In this document: piece by piece, positions 36,479-44,863 of the stretch
Position numbering within the stretch: the first letter of the stretch is position 1
How the letters are laid out: every line of letters starts with the position of its first letter
Assembly: GCF_002803095.1 (NCBI RefSeq)
Contig: NZ_PGLR01000029.1
Location: 1 to 64,000 of the forward strand
DNA length: 64,000 bases
Direction of reading: 5' to 3'
DNA from: Pseudomonas sp. ZH-FAD
Lineage (GTDB): Bacteria; Pseudomonadota; Gammaproteobacteria; Pseudomonadales; Pseudomonadaceae
Notes under the pieces: generated by a model
Seen by the model: the letters and a program-made list of their open reading frames with translations, nothing else
Told to the model about the DNA's origin: nothing
Database searches by the model: none
Program-made: the position numbers and the translations under genes

Positions 36479-37528
36479 GTGACTTCCCCCTTGCGTATTG
36501 CCCTGATCGGCGCTGGCGTCATGGGCCGCCAGCACCATCAGCACCTGCAGAACCTCGCTGAGGCACAACTCTGTGCCATTGCCGACCCCGGCCCTCAGGC
36601 CGCCGAGTTTGCGGCGCAATGCGCTGTGCCTTGTTTCGCCGATCACCAGCAGATGCTGGAGCAGGTGCGGCCTGAAGCCGTGATCGTCGCCAACCCCAAT
36701 GCACTGCATGTCAGCACCGCGCTCGACTGCATTGCCGCCGGCGTGCCGGTGCTGCTGGAGAAGCCGGTGGGCGTGCACCTGGACGAGGTGCGCGAGCTGG
36801 TGGCGGCCAGCGAGCGCAGTGGCGTGCCGGTGCTGGTTGGCCATCATCGCCGGCACAATCCGCTGATCGCCCGTGCCCGCGAGTTGATCGAAGAGGGCGC
36901 GCTGGGCCGACTGACCACGGTGACCGCGCTGTGGCAGGTGCAGAAACCCGACAGCTATTACGACATCGCCTGGCGCCGTGAAGCCGGTGCCGGGATGCTG
37001 CTGACCAATCTGATTCATGACCTCGATCTGCTGCGGCACTTGTGCGGCGAAGTGCGCCAGGTACAGGCCATTACCAGCAATGGCGTGCGCGGCTTCGCCA
37101 ACGAGGACAGCGCGGCGGTGCTGCTGCAGTTCGAAGGTGGCGCGTTGGGCAGCCTGACTGGCTCCGACGCCGTTGCCGCGCCCTGGAGCTGGGAGCTGGA
37201 TTCCGGCGAGAACCCGGTCTACCCGCGCCAGGTCGATCAACCCTGTTATCTGCTCGCCGGTACCCGCGGCGCCTTGAGCATTCCGCAGCTCAAGCGCTGG
37301 CATTACCGCGAGGAGGGTGCTGGCTGGCACCAGCCGCTGCAGCAGGTGCAGGAGCACTTCGACGCAGGCGAGGCGCTGCATCGCCAGTTGCAGCATTTCG
37401 TCCAGGTCGCCCATGGCCAGGTTCAGCCGCTGATCAGCGCTGCCGATGCCGGTCGCACTCTGGCGCTGGTCGAGGCCATTCGCCAGGCGGCGGAAAGCGG
37501 CCAGGCCTGCGTCCCTGAAACCCTCTGA
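36479..37528 (+). CDS. Gfo/Idh/MocA-family NAD(P)-dependent oxidoreductase
   Basis: A 349-residue protein with an N-terminal Rossmann domain (IALIGAGVMGRQHHQHL), the family EKPVGVHLDEV motif around residue 97 with the catalytic Lys, and a C-terminal beta-sheet domain (HDLDLLRHLCG). These enzymes oxidise ring or sugar hydroxyls such as inositol. It starts with GTG at 36479 after an AAGAGG site. It is followed by a TIM-barrel gene after 13 bases. In this setting it may oxidise a cyclitol-like acid on the way to dehydroquinate or dehydroshikimate; the substrate is not shown by the sequence. Confidence 0.85.
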   Translation: MTSPLRIALIGAGVMGRQHHQHLQNLAEAQLCAIADPGPQAAEFAAQCAVPCFADHQQMLEQVRPEAVIVANPNALHVSTALDCIAAGVPVLLEKPVGVHLDEVRELVAASERSGVPVLVGHHRRHNPLIARARELIEEGALGRLTTVTALWQVQKPDSYYDIAWRREAGAGMLLTNLIHDLDLLRHLCGEVRQVQAITSNGVRGFANEDSAAVLLQFEGGALGSLTGSDAVAAPWSWELDSGENPVYPRQVDQPCYLLAGTRGALSIPQLKRWHYREEGAGWHQPLQQVQEHFDAGEALHRQLQHFVQVAHGQVQPLISAADAGRTLALVEAIRQAAESGQACVPETL

Positions 37529-37541
37529 GCAGAGAATCACC

Positions 37542-38360
37542 ATGAGCGAACGTATTCTTTCCCTGGCCGCCCTGACCGTGCTCGAGCTGTCGCCGCCGGA
37601 AATGGTCGAGGTGGCGGCGCGCGCCGGCTACAGCCATGTTGGCTTGCGTCTGTTGCCGGCCACGCCGGAGGAGCATCACTTCCCGCTGGTGGCCGATGCC
37701 GCCCTGCGTGCACGGACCCTGCAGCGTTTGCGCGATACCGGCATCCAGGTGCTCGATGTGGAAATTCTGCGCCTGAAGGCGCAAACCCGCGTCAGCGACT
37801 TCGAGGCCATCCTTGCCGTAGGTGCCGAGTGTGGTGCCAGCGAACTGCTGGTGGCCGGCAATGATCCAGATGAAGCGCGACTGACCGACAACTTCGCTGA
37901 ACTCTGTGATCTGTCTGCGCAGTACGGCCTGCATCCGCACCTGGAATTCATGCCCTGGACCGACGCCCGCGACCTGACCCAGGCGGCGCGTATCGTCGCC
38001 GCGGCGGGCCGCCCTAACGGCTGCGTGCTGGTCGATGCCTTTCACTTCGACCGTTCTGGCTCACGCCTGCAGGATCTGGCGGCAGTGCCCGCCGAGCGCC
38101 TGCGCTACGCTCAGTTGTGCGACGTGGCCGGGCCTCGTCCAGATGACATGGACGAGATTCTGCGGCAGGCGCGCAACGAACGGCGCTTTCCCGGTGATGG
38201 CGACTGCGATCTGCTCGGCTTGCTGCGAACCCTGCCGACGAACATCCCCCTGAGCCTGGAAATTCCGACCCGGCAACTGATGGAGCAGGGTGTCAGCGCA
38301 TTGCAGCGAGCCCGCATGGCGCTGGAGAAGACCCGGGAGTTGCTCGACCGTCAGTCGTGA
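37542..38360 (+). CDS. TIM-barrel sugar phosphate isomerase/epimerase-like protein
   Basis: A 272-residue AP-endonuclease-2-type TIM barrel. Metal-site style residues appear in PHLEFMPWTD, VLVDAFHFDRSGS, AQLCDVAG and LSLEIPTRQL, matching the Glu-Asp/His-Gln/Asp-Glu pattern of xylose isomerase-like enzymes and of the N-terminal half of QuiC. It might be a dehydratase or isomerase for the product of the preceding oxidoreductase. The ATG is 13 bases after that gene. Confidence 0.78.
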   Translation: MSERILSLAALTVLELSPPEMVEVAARAGYSHVGLRLLPATPEEHHFPLVADAALRARTLQRLRDTGIQVLDVEILRLKAQTRVSDFEAILAVGAECGASELLVAGNDPDEARLTDNFAELCDLSAQYGLHPHLEFMPWTDARDLTQAARIVAAAGRPNGCVLVDAFHFDRSGSRLQDLAAVPAERLRYAQLCDVAGPRPDDMDEILRQARNERRFPGDGDCDLLGLLRTLPTNIPLSLEIPTRQLMEQGVSALQRARMALEKTRELLDRQS

Positions 38361-38465
38361 TGCAGCCAGTGCTTGCCGCAGTGGATATAGGCGCTGGGCC
38401 GCGGTGGTCTGTATAGTTAGTTGCCTTGCTATCTTTTTGCGGCGAGTCCGCTTTCCGGGTATTTC

Positions 38466-39350
38466 ATGAGTCTCACTCCATTGTCCGGCGCCAATCACCC
38501 ACTCAAGGGGATCGGCCTGATGGTGCTGGCGACCTTCCTGTTCGCCAGTCACGATGCCATGTCCAAATACCTGTCGGGTTTCTATCCGATCATCCTCATC
38601 GTTTGGGCGCGCTACCTGGTGCACACCCTGCTGATGGCCGGCATCTTCCTGCCGCAATCCGGTTTGCGCGTGCTGCGTACCAAGCGGCCTGGCCTGCAGG
38701 TGCTGCGGGCGCTGTGCCTGCTGGGCGTGAGCCTGCTGTTCACCACGGGGCTGATGTTCATCCCGCTGGCCGAGGCGACCTCGGTGATCTTTCTGGCGCC
38801 GCTGCTGGTCACGGCGCTCTCGGTTCCCTTGCTCGGTGAACGCGTCAGCGTCGGGCAATGGGTGGCGGTGATCATCGGCTTCGTCGGGGTGCTGATCATC
38901 GTGCATCCAGGCGGCAGCCTGTTCACCCCGGCGGTGCTGTTGCCGCTGAGCGCGGCGCTGTGTTTCAGCTTTTATCAGATCCTCACCCGACGCCTCAGTG
39001 AAGTGGATAGCGCGACCACCAGCAACTTCTTCGCCGGCCTGGTCAACACGCTGGTGATGAGCTTGCTGGTGCCGTTCTTCTGGCATGTGCCGAGCCTCAC
39101 GCACGGTTTGATGATGCTGGCGCTGGGCGGCTGTGGCATGGCCGCGCACCTGCTGCTGACCCATGCCTTCCGCCATGCCGCGCCTGCTTTGCTGGCGCCG
39201 TTCGGCTACGTGCAGATCGTCTTCGCCGGGCTGCTGGGACTGCTGGTGTTCCAGCACAAGCCAGATACCACGGCGATGATCGGTATCCTCATCATCTGTC
39301 TCAGCGGTTTGGCGGCTGTGTGGCAGAGTCGGAAACCGTCCCGGAAATGA
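38466..39350 (+). CDS. DMT/EamA-family permease
   Basis: A 294-residue membrane protein with ten helices and two EamA repeats (FASHDAMSKYLSG near residue 25; SFYQILTRRLSE near 175). The first residues are cytoplasmic. It could move a metabolite of the pathway in or out. The ATG at 38466 is preceded by a weak site. It lies between the TIM-barrel gene and quiC, 105 bases after the former. Confidence 0.82.
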   Translation: MSLTPLSGANHPLKGIGLMVLATFLFASHDAMSKYLSGFYPIILIVWARYLVHTLLMAGIFLPQSGLRVLRTKRPGLQVLRALCLLGVSLLFTTGLMFIPLAEATSVIFLAPLLVTALSVPLLGERVSVGQWVAVIIGFVGVLIIVHPGGSLFTPAVLLPLSAALCFSFYQILTRRLSEVDSATTSNFFAGLVNTLVMSLLVPFFWHVPSLTHGLMMLALGGCGMAAHLLLTHAFRHAAPALLAPFGYVQIVFAGLLGLLVFQHKPDTTAMIGILIICLSGLAAVWQSRKPSRK

Positions 39351-39355
39351 TCGAT

Positions 39356-39391
39356 GTTCGATTATCGAACGGAAAACTAACCAGTTCGTTC
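39356..39391 (+). promoter_or_regulatory. Composite IclR-type plus TetR-type operator before quiC
   Basis: GTTCGATTATCGAAC (39356-39370) is a perfect palindrome apart from its centre. Eight bases later comes AACCAGTTCGTTC (39379-39391). The arrangement copies that at 35252-35286, which suggests joint control of quiC by the IclR protein and the TetR protein encoded nearby. Confidence 0.65.
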
Positions 39392-39541
39392 ATTTTGAAT
39401 TGCTGATCTTCCCGACCCTGCCAATAATCCAGGCTACGAACAATCCATGAGCGCCGACCAACCGGCCGAGTGAGGGCTCATGAGCGCGTCTCGCCTCCCT
39501 CACTTTGCCCGCCACGGCGCCGCCTCAGCCCGGAGCCGTCT

Positions 39542-41449
39542 ATGCAGCGTTCAATTGCCACCGTTTCCCTCAGCGGTACCCTGCCCGAGAAGCTCGAAGC
39601 CATTGCCGCTGCCGGCTTCGACGGTGTGGAAATCTTCGAGAACGACCTGCTCTACTACGACGGCAGCCCCACTGAAATCCGCAAGCGCTGTGCCGACCTC
39701 GGCCTGGCCATCACCCTGTTCCAGCCGTTTCGCGACTTCGAAGGCTGTCGCCGCGACCGCCTGCAGCGCAACATCGACCGTGCCGAGCGCAAGTTCGACC
39801 TGATGCAGGAGCTGGGCACCGACCTGGTGCTGGTGTGCAGCAACGTCGCTGCCGACTCGCTGGGCGACGATGAAATCCTCATCGACGACCTGCGCCTGCT
39901 TGGCGAGCGCGCTGGTGCGCGCGGCCTGCGAATCGGCTACGAAGCCCTGGCCTGGGGCCGCCACGTCAATACCTACCAGCAGGTATGGAACCTGGTGCGC
40001 CAGGCCGACCATCCGGCCGTCGGGGTGATCCTCGACAGTTTCCATACCCTGTCGCTCAAGGGCGATCCGGCAGCCATCGCCGATATCCCCGGCGACAAGA
40101 TCTTCTTCGTGCAGATGGCCGATGCGCCGATCCTGGCCATGGACGTGCTGGAGTGGAGCCGTCATTTCCGCTGCTTCCCGGGGCAGGGCGAATTCGATCT
40201 GGCCGGTTTCCTCGCGCCGATCCTGCGCACCGGTTACCGCGGTCCGCTGTCGCTGGAAATCTTCAACGATGGTTTCCGTGCCGCGCCGCCGCGTCAGAAC
40301 GCCGCCGACGGCCTGCGCTCGCTGCTCTATCTCGAGGAGAAGACCCACAAGCGTCTCGAGAAAGAGGGGCATCAGATCGAGCCGGGCGTGCTCTTCACCC
40401 CACCTGCGGCGCACCGCTACGACGGCGTGGAGTTTCTCGAGTTTGCCGTCGACGAGGCCGTCGGCGCGCGTCTGTCCGGCTGGCTGGAGCGACTGGGCTT
40501 TGCCCATGCCGGCCAGCATCGCTCCAAGGACGTCAGCCTGCTGCGTCAGGGCGATATCAACATCGTGCTCAACGCCGAACCTTATTCGTTCGCGCACAAC
40601 TTCTTCGAGTCCCATGGCCCGTCACTGTGTGCCACCGCGCTGCGGGTGAAGGATGGCGCTGCTGCGTTGCAGCGCGCCTGCGATTATCGCGGCCAGCCCT
40701 ATCGTGGCCTGGTCGGCCCCAACGAGCGGGAAGTGCCGGCAGTGCGCGCTCCCGATGGCAGCCTGATCTATCTGGTGGAGCAGGCGGGAGCAGGACAGAC
40801 CATCTATGACACGGACTTCAGTCTGAATCAGGCGGCCGAGGCCAGTGGTGGTCTGCAGCGCATCGACCACATGGCGCTGGCACTGCCGGCTGACTCGCTG
40901 GACAGTTGGGTGCTGTTCTACAAGAGCCTGCTGGATTTCGAGGCCGACGACGAAGTGGTCCTGCCCGATCCTTACGGCCTGGTGAAAAGCCGCGCGATTC
41001 GCAGCCGTTGCAGTTCGATCCGCCTGCCGCTGAACATCTCGGAGAACCGTAACACTGCCATTGCCCATGCCCTGTCCAGCTATCAGGGCTCCGGCGTGCA
41101 CCACATCGCCTTCTCCTGCGAAGATATCTTCGCCGAGGTGTCGCGGGCCAAGGAAGCTGGCGTGCCGTTACTGGAAATTCCGCTGAACTACTACGATGAT
41201 CTGGCCGCGCGCTTCGATTTCGACGACGAGTTCCTCAGCGAGCTGGCTTACTACAACGTGCTCTATGACCGTGATGCTCAGGGCGGCGAGTTGTTCCATG
41301 TTTACACCGAGCCGTTCGAGGAGCGCTTCTTCTTCGAAATCATTCAGCGCAAGGGCGGCTATGTCGGCTATGGCGCGGCCAACGTTGCGGTGCGTCTGGC
41401 CGCCATGGCCAAGGCGCGCAGCGGTGGCTTGAAGCGTCCGCGGTTATAA
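39542..41449 (+). CDS. quiC: 3-dehydroshikimate dehydratase, QuiC fusion type
   Basis: A 635-residue two-domain protein. The N-terminal TIM barrel (about 1-280) carries E134, D165, Q191 and E239, the same positions as the metal ligands known for P. putida QuiC1. The C-terminal half (about 310-625) is an HPPD-like VOC domain with HMALALP and GVHHIAFSCEDIF segments. It dehydrates 3-dehydroshikimate to protocatechuate, the entry from quinate and shikimate. The ATG at 39542 is used since the family starts MQRSIATVSL; it has a CGGAGCCG site. Confidence 0.94.
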   Translation: MQRSIATVSLSGTLPEKLEAIAAAGFDGVEIFENDLLYYDGSPTEIRKRCADLGLAITLFQPFRDFEGCRRDRLQRNIDRAERKFDLMQELGTDLVLVCSNVAADSLGDDEILIDDLRLLGERAGARGLRIGYEALAWGRHVNTYQQVWNLVRQADHPAVGVILDSFHTLSLKGDPAAIADIPGDKIFFVQMADAPILAMDVLEWSRHFRCFPGQGEFDLAGFLAPILRTGYRGPLSLEIFNDGFRAAPPRQNAADGLRSLLYLEEKTHKRLEKEGHQIEPGVLFTPPAAHRYDGVEFLEFAVDEAVGARLSGWLERLGFAHAGQHRSKDVSLLRQGDINIVLNAEPYSFAHNFFESHGPSLCATALRVKDGAAALQRACDYRGQPYRGLVGPNEREVPAVRAPDGSLIYLVEQAGAGQTIYDTDFSLNQAAEASGGLQRIDHMALALPADSLDSWVLFYKSLLDFEADDEVVLPDPYGLVKSRAIRSRCSSIRLPLNISENRNTAIAHALSSYQGSGVHHIAFSCEDIFAEVSRAKEAGVPLLEIPLNYYDDLAARFDFDDEFLSELAYYNVLYDRDAQGGELFHVYTEPFEERFFFEIIQRKGGYVGYGAANVAVRLAAMAKARSGGLKRPRL

Positions 41450-41535
41450 GTGGGTGCAGGTGGCAGCCTGTCCGGTTGCCGCTGCGGCCTGCCATAATCC
41501 GCTCCACCAATACCTATAAAAAAGACCATTGCCGT

Positions 41536-42207
41536 ATGACCGAAGCCGTTGCCAACCTGGCCACTCAACCTCTCGAGGTGGTGCGCAAGGTACGTAAGAA
41601 CAATCCGGAGAAAACTCGCGAGAGCATTCTCCAGGCCGCCATCACGGAGTTCGTTCAGCAGGGCCTGTCCGGCGCCCGTGTGGACGCTATCGCCGAGCGC
41701 ACCGCGACCTCGAAGCGGATGATCTACTACTACTTCGGCAGCAAGGAACAGCTCTATCTCGAGGTGCTGGTCAAGCTCTACGGCGATATCCGCGGCACCG
41801 AGAGTCGCCTCGATCTGGCCTCCCTGCCACCGGTGCTGGCGATCCGTCGGCTGGTGGAGTTCACCTTCGATCACCATGACCGCAACGTCGACTTCGTGCG
41901 CATCGTCAGCATCGAGAACATCCACTACGGCGAGTACGTCAAGCAGTCGCCGGTCATCCGCCAGATGAGCAACGTGGTGCTCGATACCCTCGGCAAGACC
42001 CTGCGCCGCGGCGAGGAAGAGGGCGTGTTCCGCCCCGGTATCGATGTGCTCGATGTGCACCTGCTGATCAGTTCGTTCTGTTTCTACCGGGTGTCCAACC
42101 GCCATACCTTTGGCGAGATCTTCCAGATCGATCTGCCCGACGAGCAGGTCAAGCAGCGGCACAAGGCGATGATCTGCGAGGCGGTGCTGCGTTATATCCA
42201 GGGCTGA
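41536..42207 (+). CDS. TetR-family regulator of the quinate/shikimate cluster
   Basis: A 223-residue TetR regulator. The N-terminal HTH is at about 25-75 (TRESILQAAITEFVQQGLSG, TSKRMIYYYFGSKEQLY) and an all-helical ligand domain follows. The ATG at 41536 follows weak sequence; longer starts have no support. It is 86 bases after quiC and likely binds the AACCAGTT boxes at 35273, 39379 and before aroQ at 43616 (inference). A bidirectional terminator follows it. Confidence 0.87.
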   Translation: MTEAVANLATQPLEVVRKVRKNNPEKTRESILQAAITEFVQQGLSGARVDAIAERTATSKRMIYYYFGSKEQLYLEVLVKLYGDIRGTESRLDLASLPPVLAIRRLVEFTFDHHDRNVDFVRIVSIENIHYGEYVKQSPVIRQMSNVVLDTLGKTLRRGEEEGVFRPGIDVLDVHLLISSFCFYRVSNRHTFGEIFQIDLPDEQVKQRHKAMICEAVLRYIQG

Positions 42208-42224
42208 AGATCGGTGCGGATATG

Positions 42225-42265
42225 AAAAGGGCCCTGGCGGCGTTGTCGCTGCCAGGGCCCTTTTT
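42225..42265. terminator. Bidirectional terminator between TetR gene and quinate/shikimate dehydrogenase
   Basis: GGGCCCTGGC and GCCAGGGCCC form a strong stem, with AAAA before the left arm and TTTTT after the right arm. It serves the convergent genes on both sides. Confidence 0.88.
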
Positions 42266-42277
42266 GCATGAGTACGC

Positions 42278-43129
42278 TCAGAAACTGGCGAAGTGCGCCT
42301 GCATGCGTTCGGCATCGGCCGGGCGGCCGCTGAACAGTTCGAATGCCTTGACCGCCTGAAACACCGCCATGGTGCCGCCATCCAGGGTGCGACAGCCCAG
42401 GGCGCGAGCATGACGCAGCAGTTCGGTTTCCAGCGGGAAGTAGATGATCTCGGCGACCCACAACCCGGCATGCAGCAGCTCCACCGGCAGCGGTGTGCCT
42501 GGCAGCTTGGCCATGCCCACCGGCGTGGTGTTGACCAGGCCATCGGCAGCCGCGACTTCACCGGCCAGGTCTTCACCGGCGATGGCGCGCTCGGCGCCAA
42601 AGTGAGCGTTGAGATTGTCCGCCAGGGCCTGGGCGCGGCCGGGCTCCACTTCGAAAATGCACAGGCGTTCGACGCCTTCGGCGAGCAGGGCATGGGCCAC
42701 GGCTGCGCCTGCGCCGCCTGCCCCCATCTGCACCACGCGACGGCGAGCCACGTTGGGCAGGCCGCGGCGCAAACCCTCGGCGAAGCCCAGGCAGTCGGTG
42801 TTGTGGCCGACACGCTTGCCGTCCTTGAGTACCACAGTGTTCACCGCGCCAATGCCACGCGCCTCGCTCGACAGCTCGTCGAGCAGCGGGATGATCGCCT
42901 GCTTGGCCGGGAAGGTGATGTTGAGACCGGTAAAGCCCATGTGCTGCGCCGCATCGAGCAGGCTCGGCAGCGCATCGAGGTCGAGGCCCAACTGGTCGAG
43001 GTCGATCAGACGGTAGAGATAGCGCAGCCCCTGCGCATCGCCTTCGCGTTCGTGCATGGCGGGCGTGCGGGAAGCCTGAATGCCTTTGCCAATGAGGCCG
43101 GCGAGAATGCCGCTGGTAACAGAGGACAT
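42278..43129 (-). CDS. Quinate/shikimate-type dehydrogenase (AroE superfamily)
   Basis: A 283-residue shikimate dehydrogenase-family enzyme. In the substrate pocket it has S20 and T22 (QASRTPAMHE) in place of the usual Ser-x-Ser of AroE; this Ser-x-Thr is known from quinate/shikimate dehydrogenases of Corynebacterium. K76 (NITFPAKQ) and D112 (NTDCLGF) are the expected catalytic pair, followed by the nucleotide motif QMGAGGAGAAV. It probably oxidises quinate or shikimate with NAD+. The start is at 43129, four bases after aroQ. Confidence 0.87.
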   Translation of the reverse strand: MSSVTSGILAGLIGKGIQASRTPAMHEREGDAQGLRYLYRLIDLDQLGLDLDALPSLLDAAQHMGFTGLNITFPAKQAIIPLLDELSSEARGIGAVNTVVLKDGKRVGHNTDCLGFAEGLRRGLPNVARRRVVQMGAGGAGAAVAHALLAEGVERLCIFEVEPGRAQALADNLNAHFGAERAIAGEDLAGEVAAADGLVNTTPVGMAKLPGTPLPVELLHAGLWVAEIIYFPLETELLRHARALGCRTLDGGTMAVFQAVKAFELFSGRPADAERMQAHFASF

Positions 43130-43133
43130 GGTC

Positions 43134-43574
43134 TTAACCCTTGAGCGATTGAGCGAAGTACTGCAGGCCCAGTCGGTAACCCTGACTGCCGAGCCCACAA
43201 ATGACGCCGACGGCGATCGGCGAGACGAAGGAGTGATGACGGAACGGCTCACGCTTGTGCACGTTGGACAGATGCACCTCGATGACCGGCAGTTCGCTGG
43301 CCACCAGGGCGTCGCGGATGGCCACCGAGGTATGGGTCCAGGCCGCCGGATTGATCAGGATGCCGGCGCAGCGCCCACGCGCGGCATGAATCCAGTCGAG
43401 CAGTTCGCCCTCATGGTTGGTCTGGCGAAACTCGATCTTCAAGCCATGTTCGGCGGCAGTATCGGCGCAAAGCCGGGAAATGTCGGCGAGAGTTTCATGG
43501 CCATAGGTGGCCGGTTCGCGGGTTCCGAGCAGGTTCAGATTGGGGCCGTTGAGTACAAGAATGCAGGGCGTCAT
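43134..43574 (-). CDS. aroQ: 3-dehydroquinate dehydratase, type II
   Basis: A 146-residue type II dehydroquinase. The active-site R19 and Y24 lie in NLLGTREPATYG, and the conserved His regions are INPAAWTHTS and VIEVHLSN. It interconverts 3-dehydroquinate and 3-dehydroshikimate. Here it probably works in the catabolic direction for quinate, given its operon with the dehydrogenase and its TetR-type operator; a separate biosynthetic copy is expected elsewhere. The ATG at 43574 has only a weak AAGAGAT ribosome site. Confidence 0.92.
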   Translation of the reverse strand: MTPCILVLNGPNLNLLGTREPATYGHETLADISRLCADTAAEHGLKIEFRQTNHEGELLDWIHAARGRCAGILINPAAWTHTSVAIRDALVASELPVIEVHLSNVHKREPFRHHSFVSPIAVGVICGLGSQGYRLGLQYFAQSLKG

Positions 43575-43613
43575 GGGGTATCTCTTGTTGTTGTGACGTG
43601 ACTGCAAGAAAAA

Positions 43614-43632
43614 TGTACTAACTGGTTAATTC
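43614..43632 (-). promoter_or_regulatory. TetR-type operator upstream of aroQ
   Basis: Read on the minus strand the sequence is TTAACCAGTTAGTACATTTT, matching the box at 35273 over 13 bases (AACCAGTTAGTAC), and the one before quiC over its core. It lies about 40 bases before the aroQ start, where it could cover the promoter. No IclR-type palindrome accompanies it. Confidence 0.6.
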
Positions 43633-43667
43633 AGTCAATTCAGCGGTCGCTAGTTAAAGCGTGCAAG

Positions 43668-43702
43668 AAAAAGCCCGACACCCTCGAGCAGGGCGTCAGG
43701 CT
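43668..43702 (-). terminator. Intrinsic terminator after wspR
   Basis: On the minus strand AGCCTGACGCCCT, a loop, and AGGGTGTCGGGCT form an imperfect stem followed by TTTTT. It ends the wsp operon. A separate palindrome GGGCGATTATCGCCC stands at 43759-43773. Confidence 0.78.
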
Positions 43703-43778
43703 CAGTAAAATCGCGGGTTGCGGGGGATTTCGGCAAGGCCGAGGGACGTGCGCAAAGTGGGCGATTATCGCCCGGTGG

Positions 43779-44801
43779 CTAGCTGCTTTCGCCGGCCTGC
43801 GCCACCTGGTTGCGGCCGCTGTGCTTGGCCAGATACAGGCCTTCATCGGCCTTGATCACCAGGCTCAGCGGGTCATGCTCCACAGAGGGCCGGATGGTGG
43901 CGATACCGATGCTTACGCTGATTGGTGAGCCCGTTTTGGGCAGATCGTGAGGAATACCCATCGCCTCCACGGCGCGGCGGATCTTTTCTGCCTGCAGGCG
44001 CGCGCCGCCGGCGGCCGTGCCGGGCATGATCACGGCAAATTCTTCGCCGCCGTAGCGTGCGGCCAGATCAGAGGCGCGCGTGCAACTGCCGCGCAGCGAT
44101 TCACCGACGCGGCGCAACACTTCATCGCCAGCGACGTGGCCATGCTGGTCGTTATAGGCCTTGAAGTAGTCGACGTCGATCATCAGCAGCGACAGTTCGC
44201 TCTGATCGCGCAGGGCGCGGCTCCATTCGATCTCCAGGTATTCGTCGAAGTAGCGGCGGTTGGCCAGGCCGGTGAGGCCATCGGACTTGATCAGGCGTTG
44301 CAGCACCAGGTTGGTGTCGAGCAACTGCTGCTGGCTTTCGCGCAGGGCGCGGTAGGCTTCGTCGCGCTGCAGCATGGTCAGGTAGGAGCGCGAGTGGTAG
44401 CGAATGCGTGCGAGCAACTCGATCACGTCCGGCAGCTTGACCAGGTAATCGTTGGCGCCAGCGGTAAAGGCGGCGCTCTTGACCTTGGGGTCCTCCTTGG
44501 TCGACAGCACGATGATCGGCACATCGCGCAGGCCGGGCGCCGCACGGTACTGGGCGAGCAGTTCGATACCGTCGACGCCGGGCATGATCAGGTCCTGCAG
44601 GATCACCGTCGGCTTGATCTGCTGAGCCACGCTCAGCGCCTGATGGGGGTCGGAGCAGAAGTGGAAGTCGATGTCGCTCTCTTCGCTCAGCGCCCGCCGC
44701 ACGGCTTCACCGATCATGGCCTGGTCGTCGACCAGCAGCACCATCATCGAGTAGTCGGGCAAGCCGTAATGATGATTGGAATTCCCTTGAGGCCGTTGCA
44801 T
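43779..44801 (-). CDS. wspR: WspR, response regulator diguanylate cyclase
   Basis: A 340-residue protein: a receiver domain (about 20-135) with phospho-acceptor D70 (LQDLIMPG), a helical linker (about 140-170) and a GGDEF domain with the active GGEEF at 251-255. The product-binding I-site RxxD is present at 242-245 (RASD). It makes cyclic di-GMP when phosphorylated by WspE, raising exopolysaccharide and biofilm. It is the last gene of wspABCDEFR, as in P. aeruginosa. Confidence 0.95.
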   Translation of the reverse strand: MQRPQGNSNHHYGLPDYSMMVLLVDDQAMIGEAVRRALSEESDIDFHFCSDPHQALSVAQQIKPTVILQDLIMPGVDGIELLAQYRAAPGLRDVPIIVLSTKEDPKVKSAAFTAGANDYLVKLPDVIELLARIRYHSRSYLTMLQRDEAYRALRESQQQLLDTNLVLQRLIKSDGLTGLANRRYFDEYLEIEWSRALRDQSELSLLMIDVDYFKAYNDQHGHVAGDEVLRRVGESLRGSCTRASDLAARYGGEEFAVIMPGTAAGGARLQAEKIRRAVEAMGIPHDLPKTGSPISVSIGIATIRPSVEHDPLSLVIKADEGLYLAKHSGRNQVAQAGESS

Positions 44802-44863
44802 AAATGCGTCTCCGCCTTTGTTGTCGTAGGTTGTGCGGCTGCTTTGGCCGCGGGTTGGCGTTC

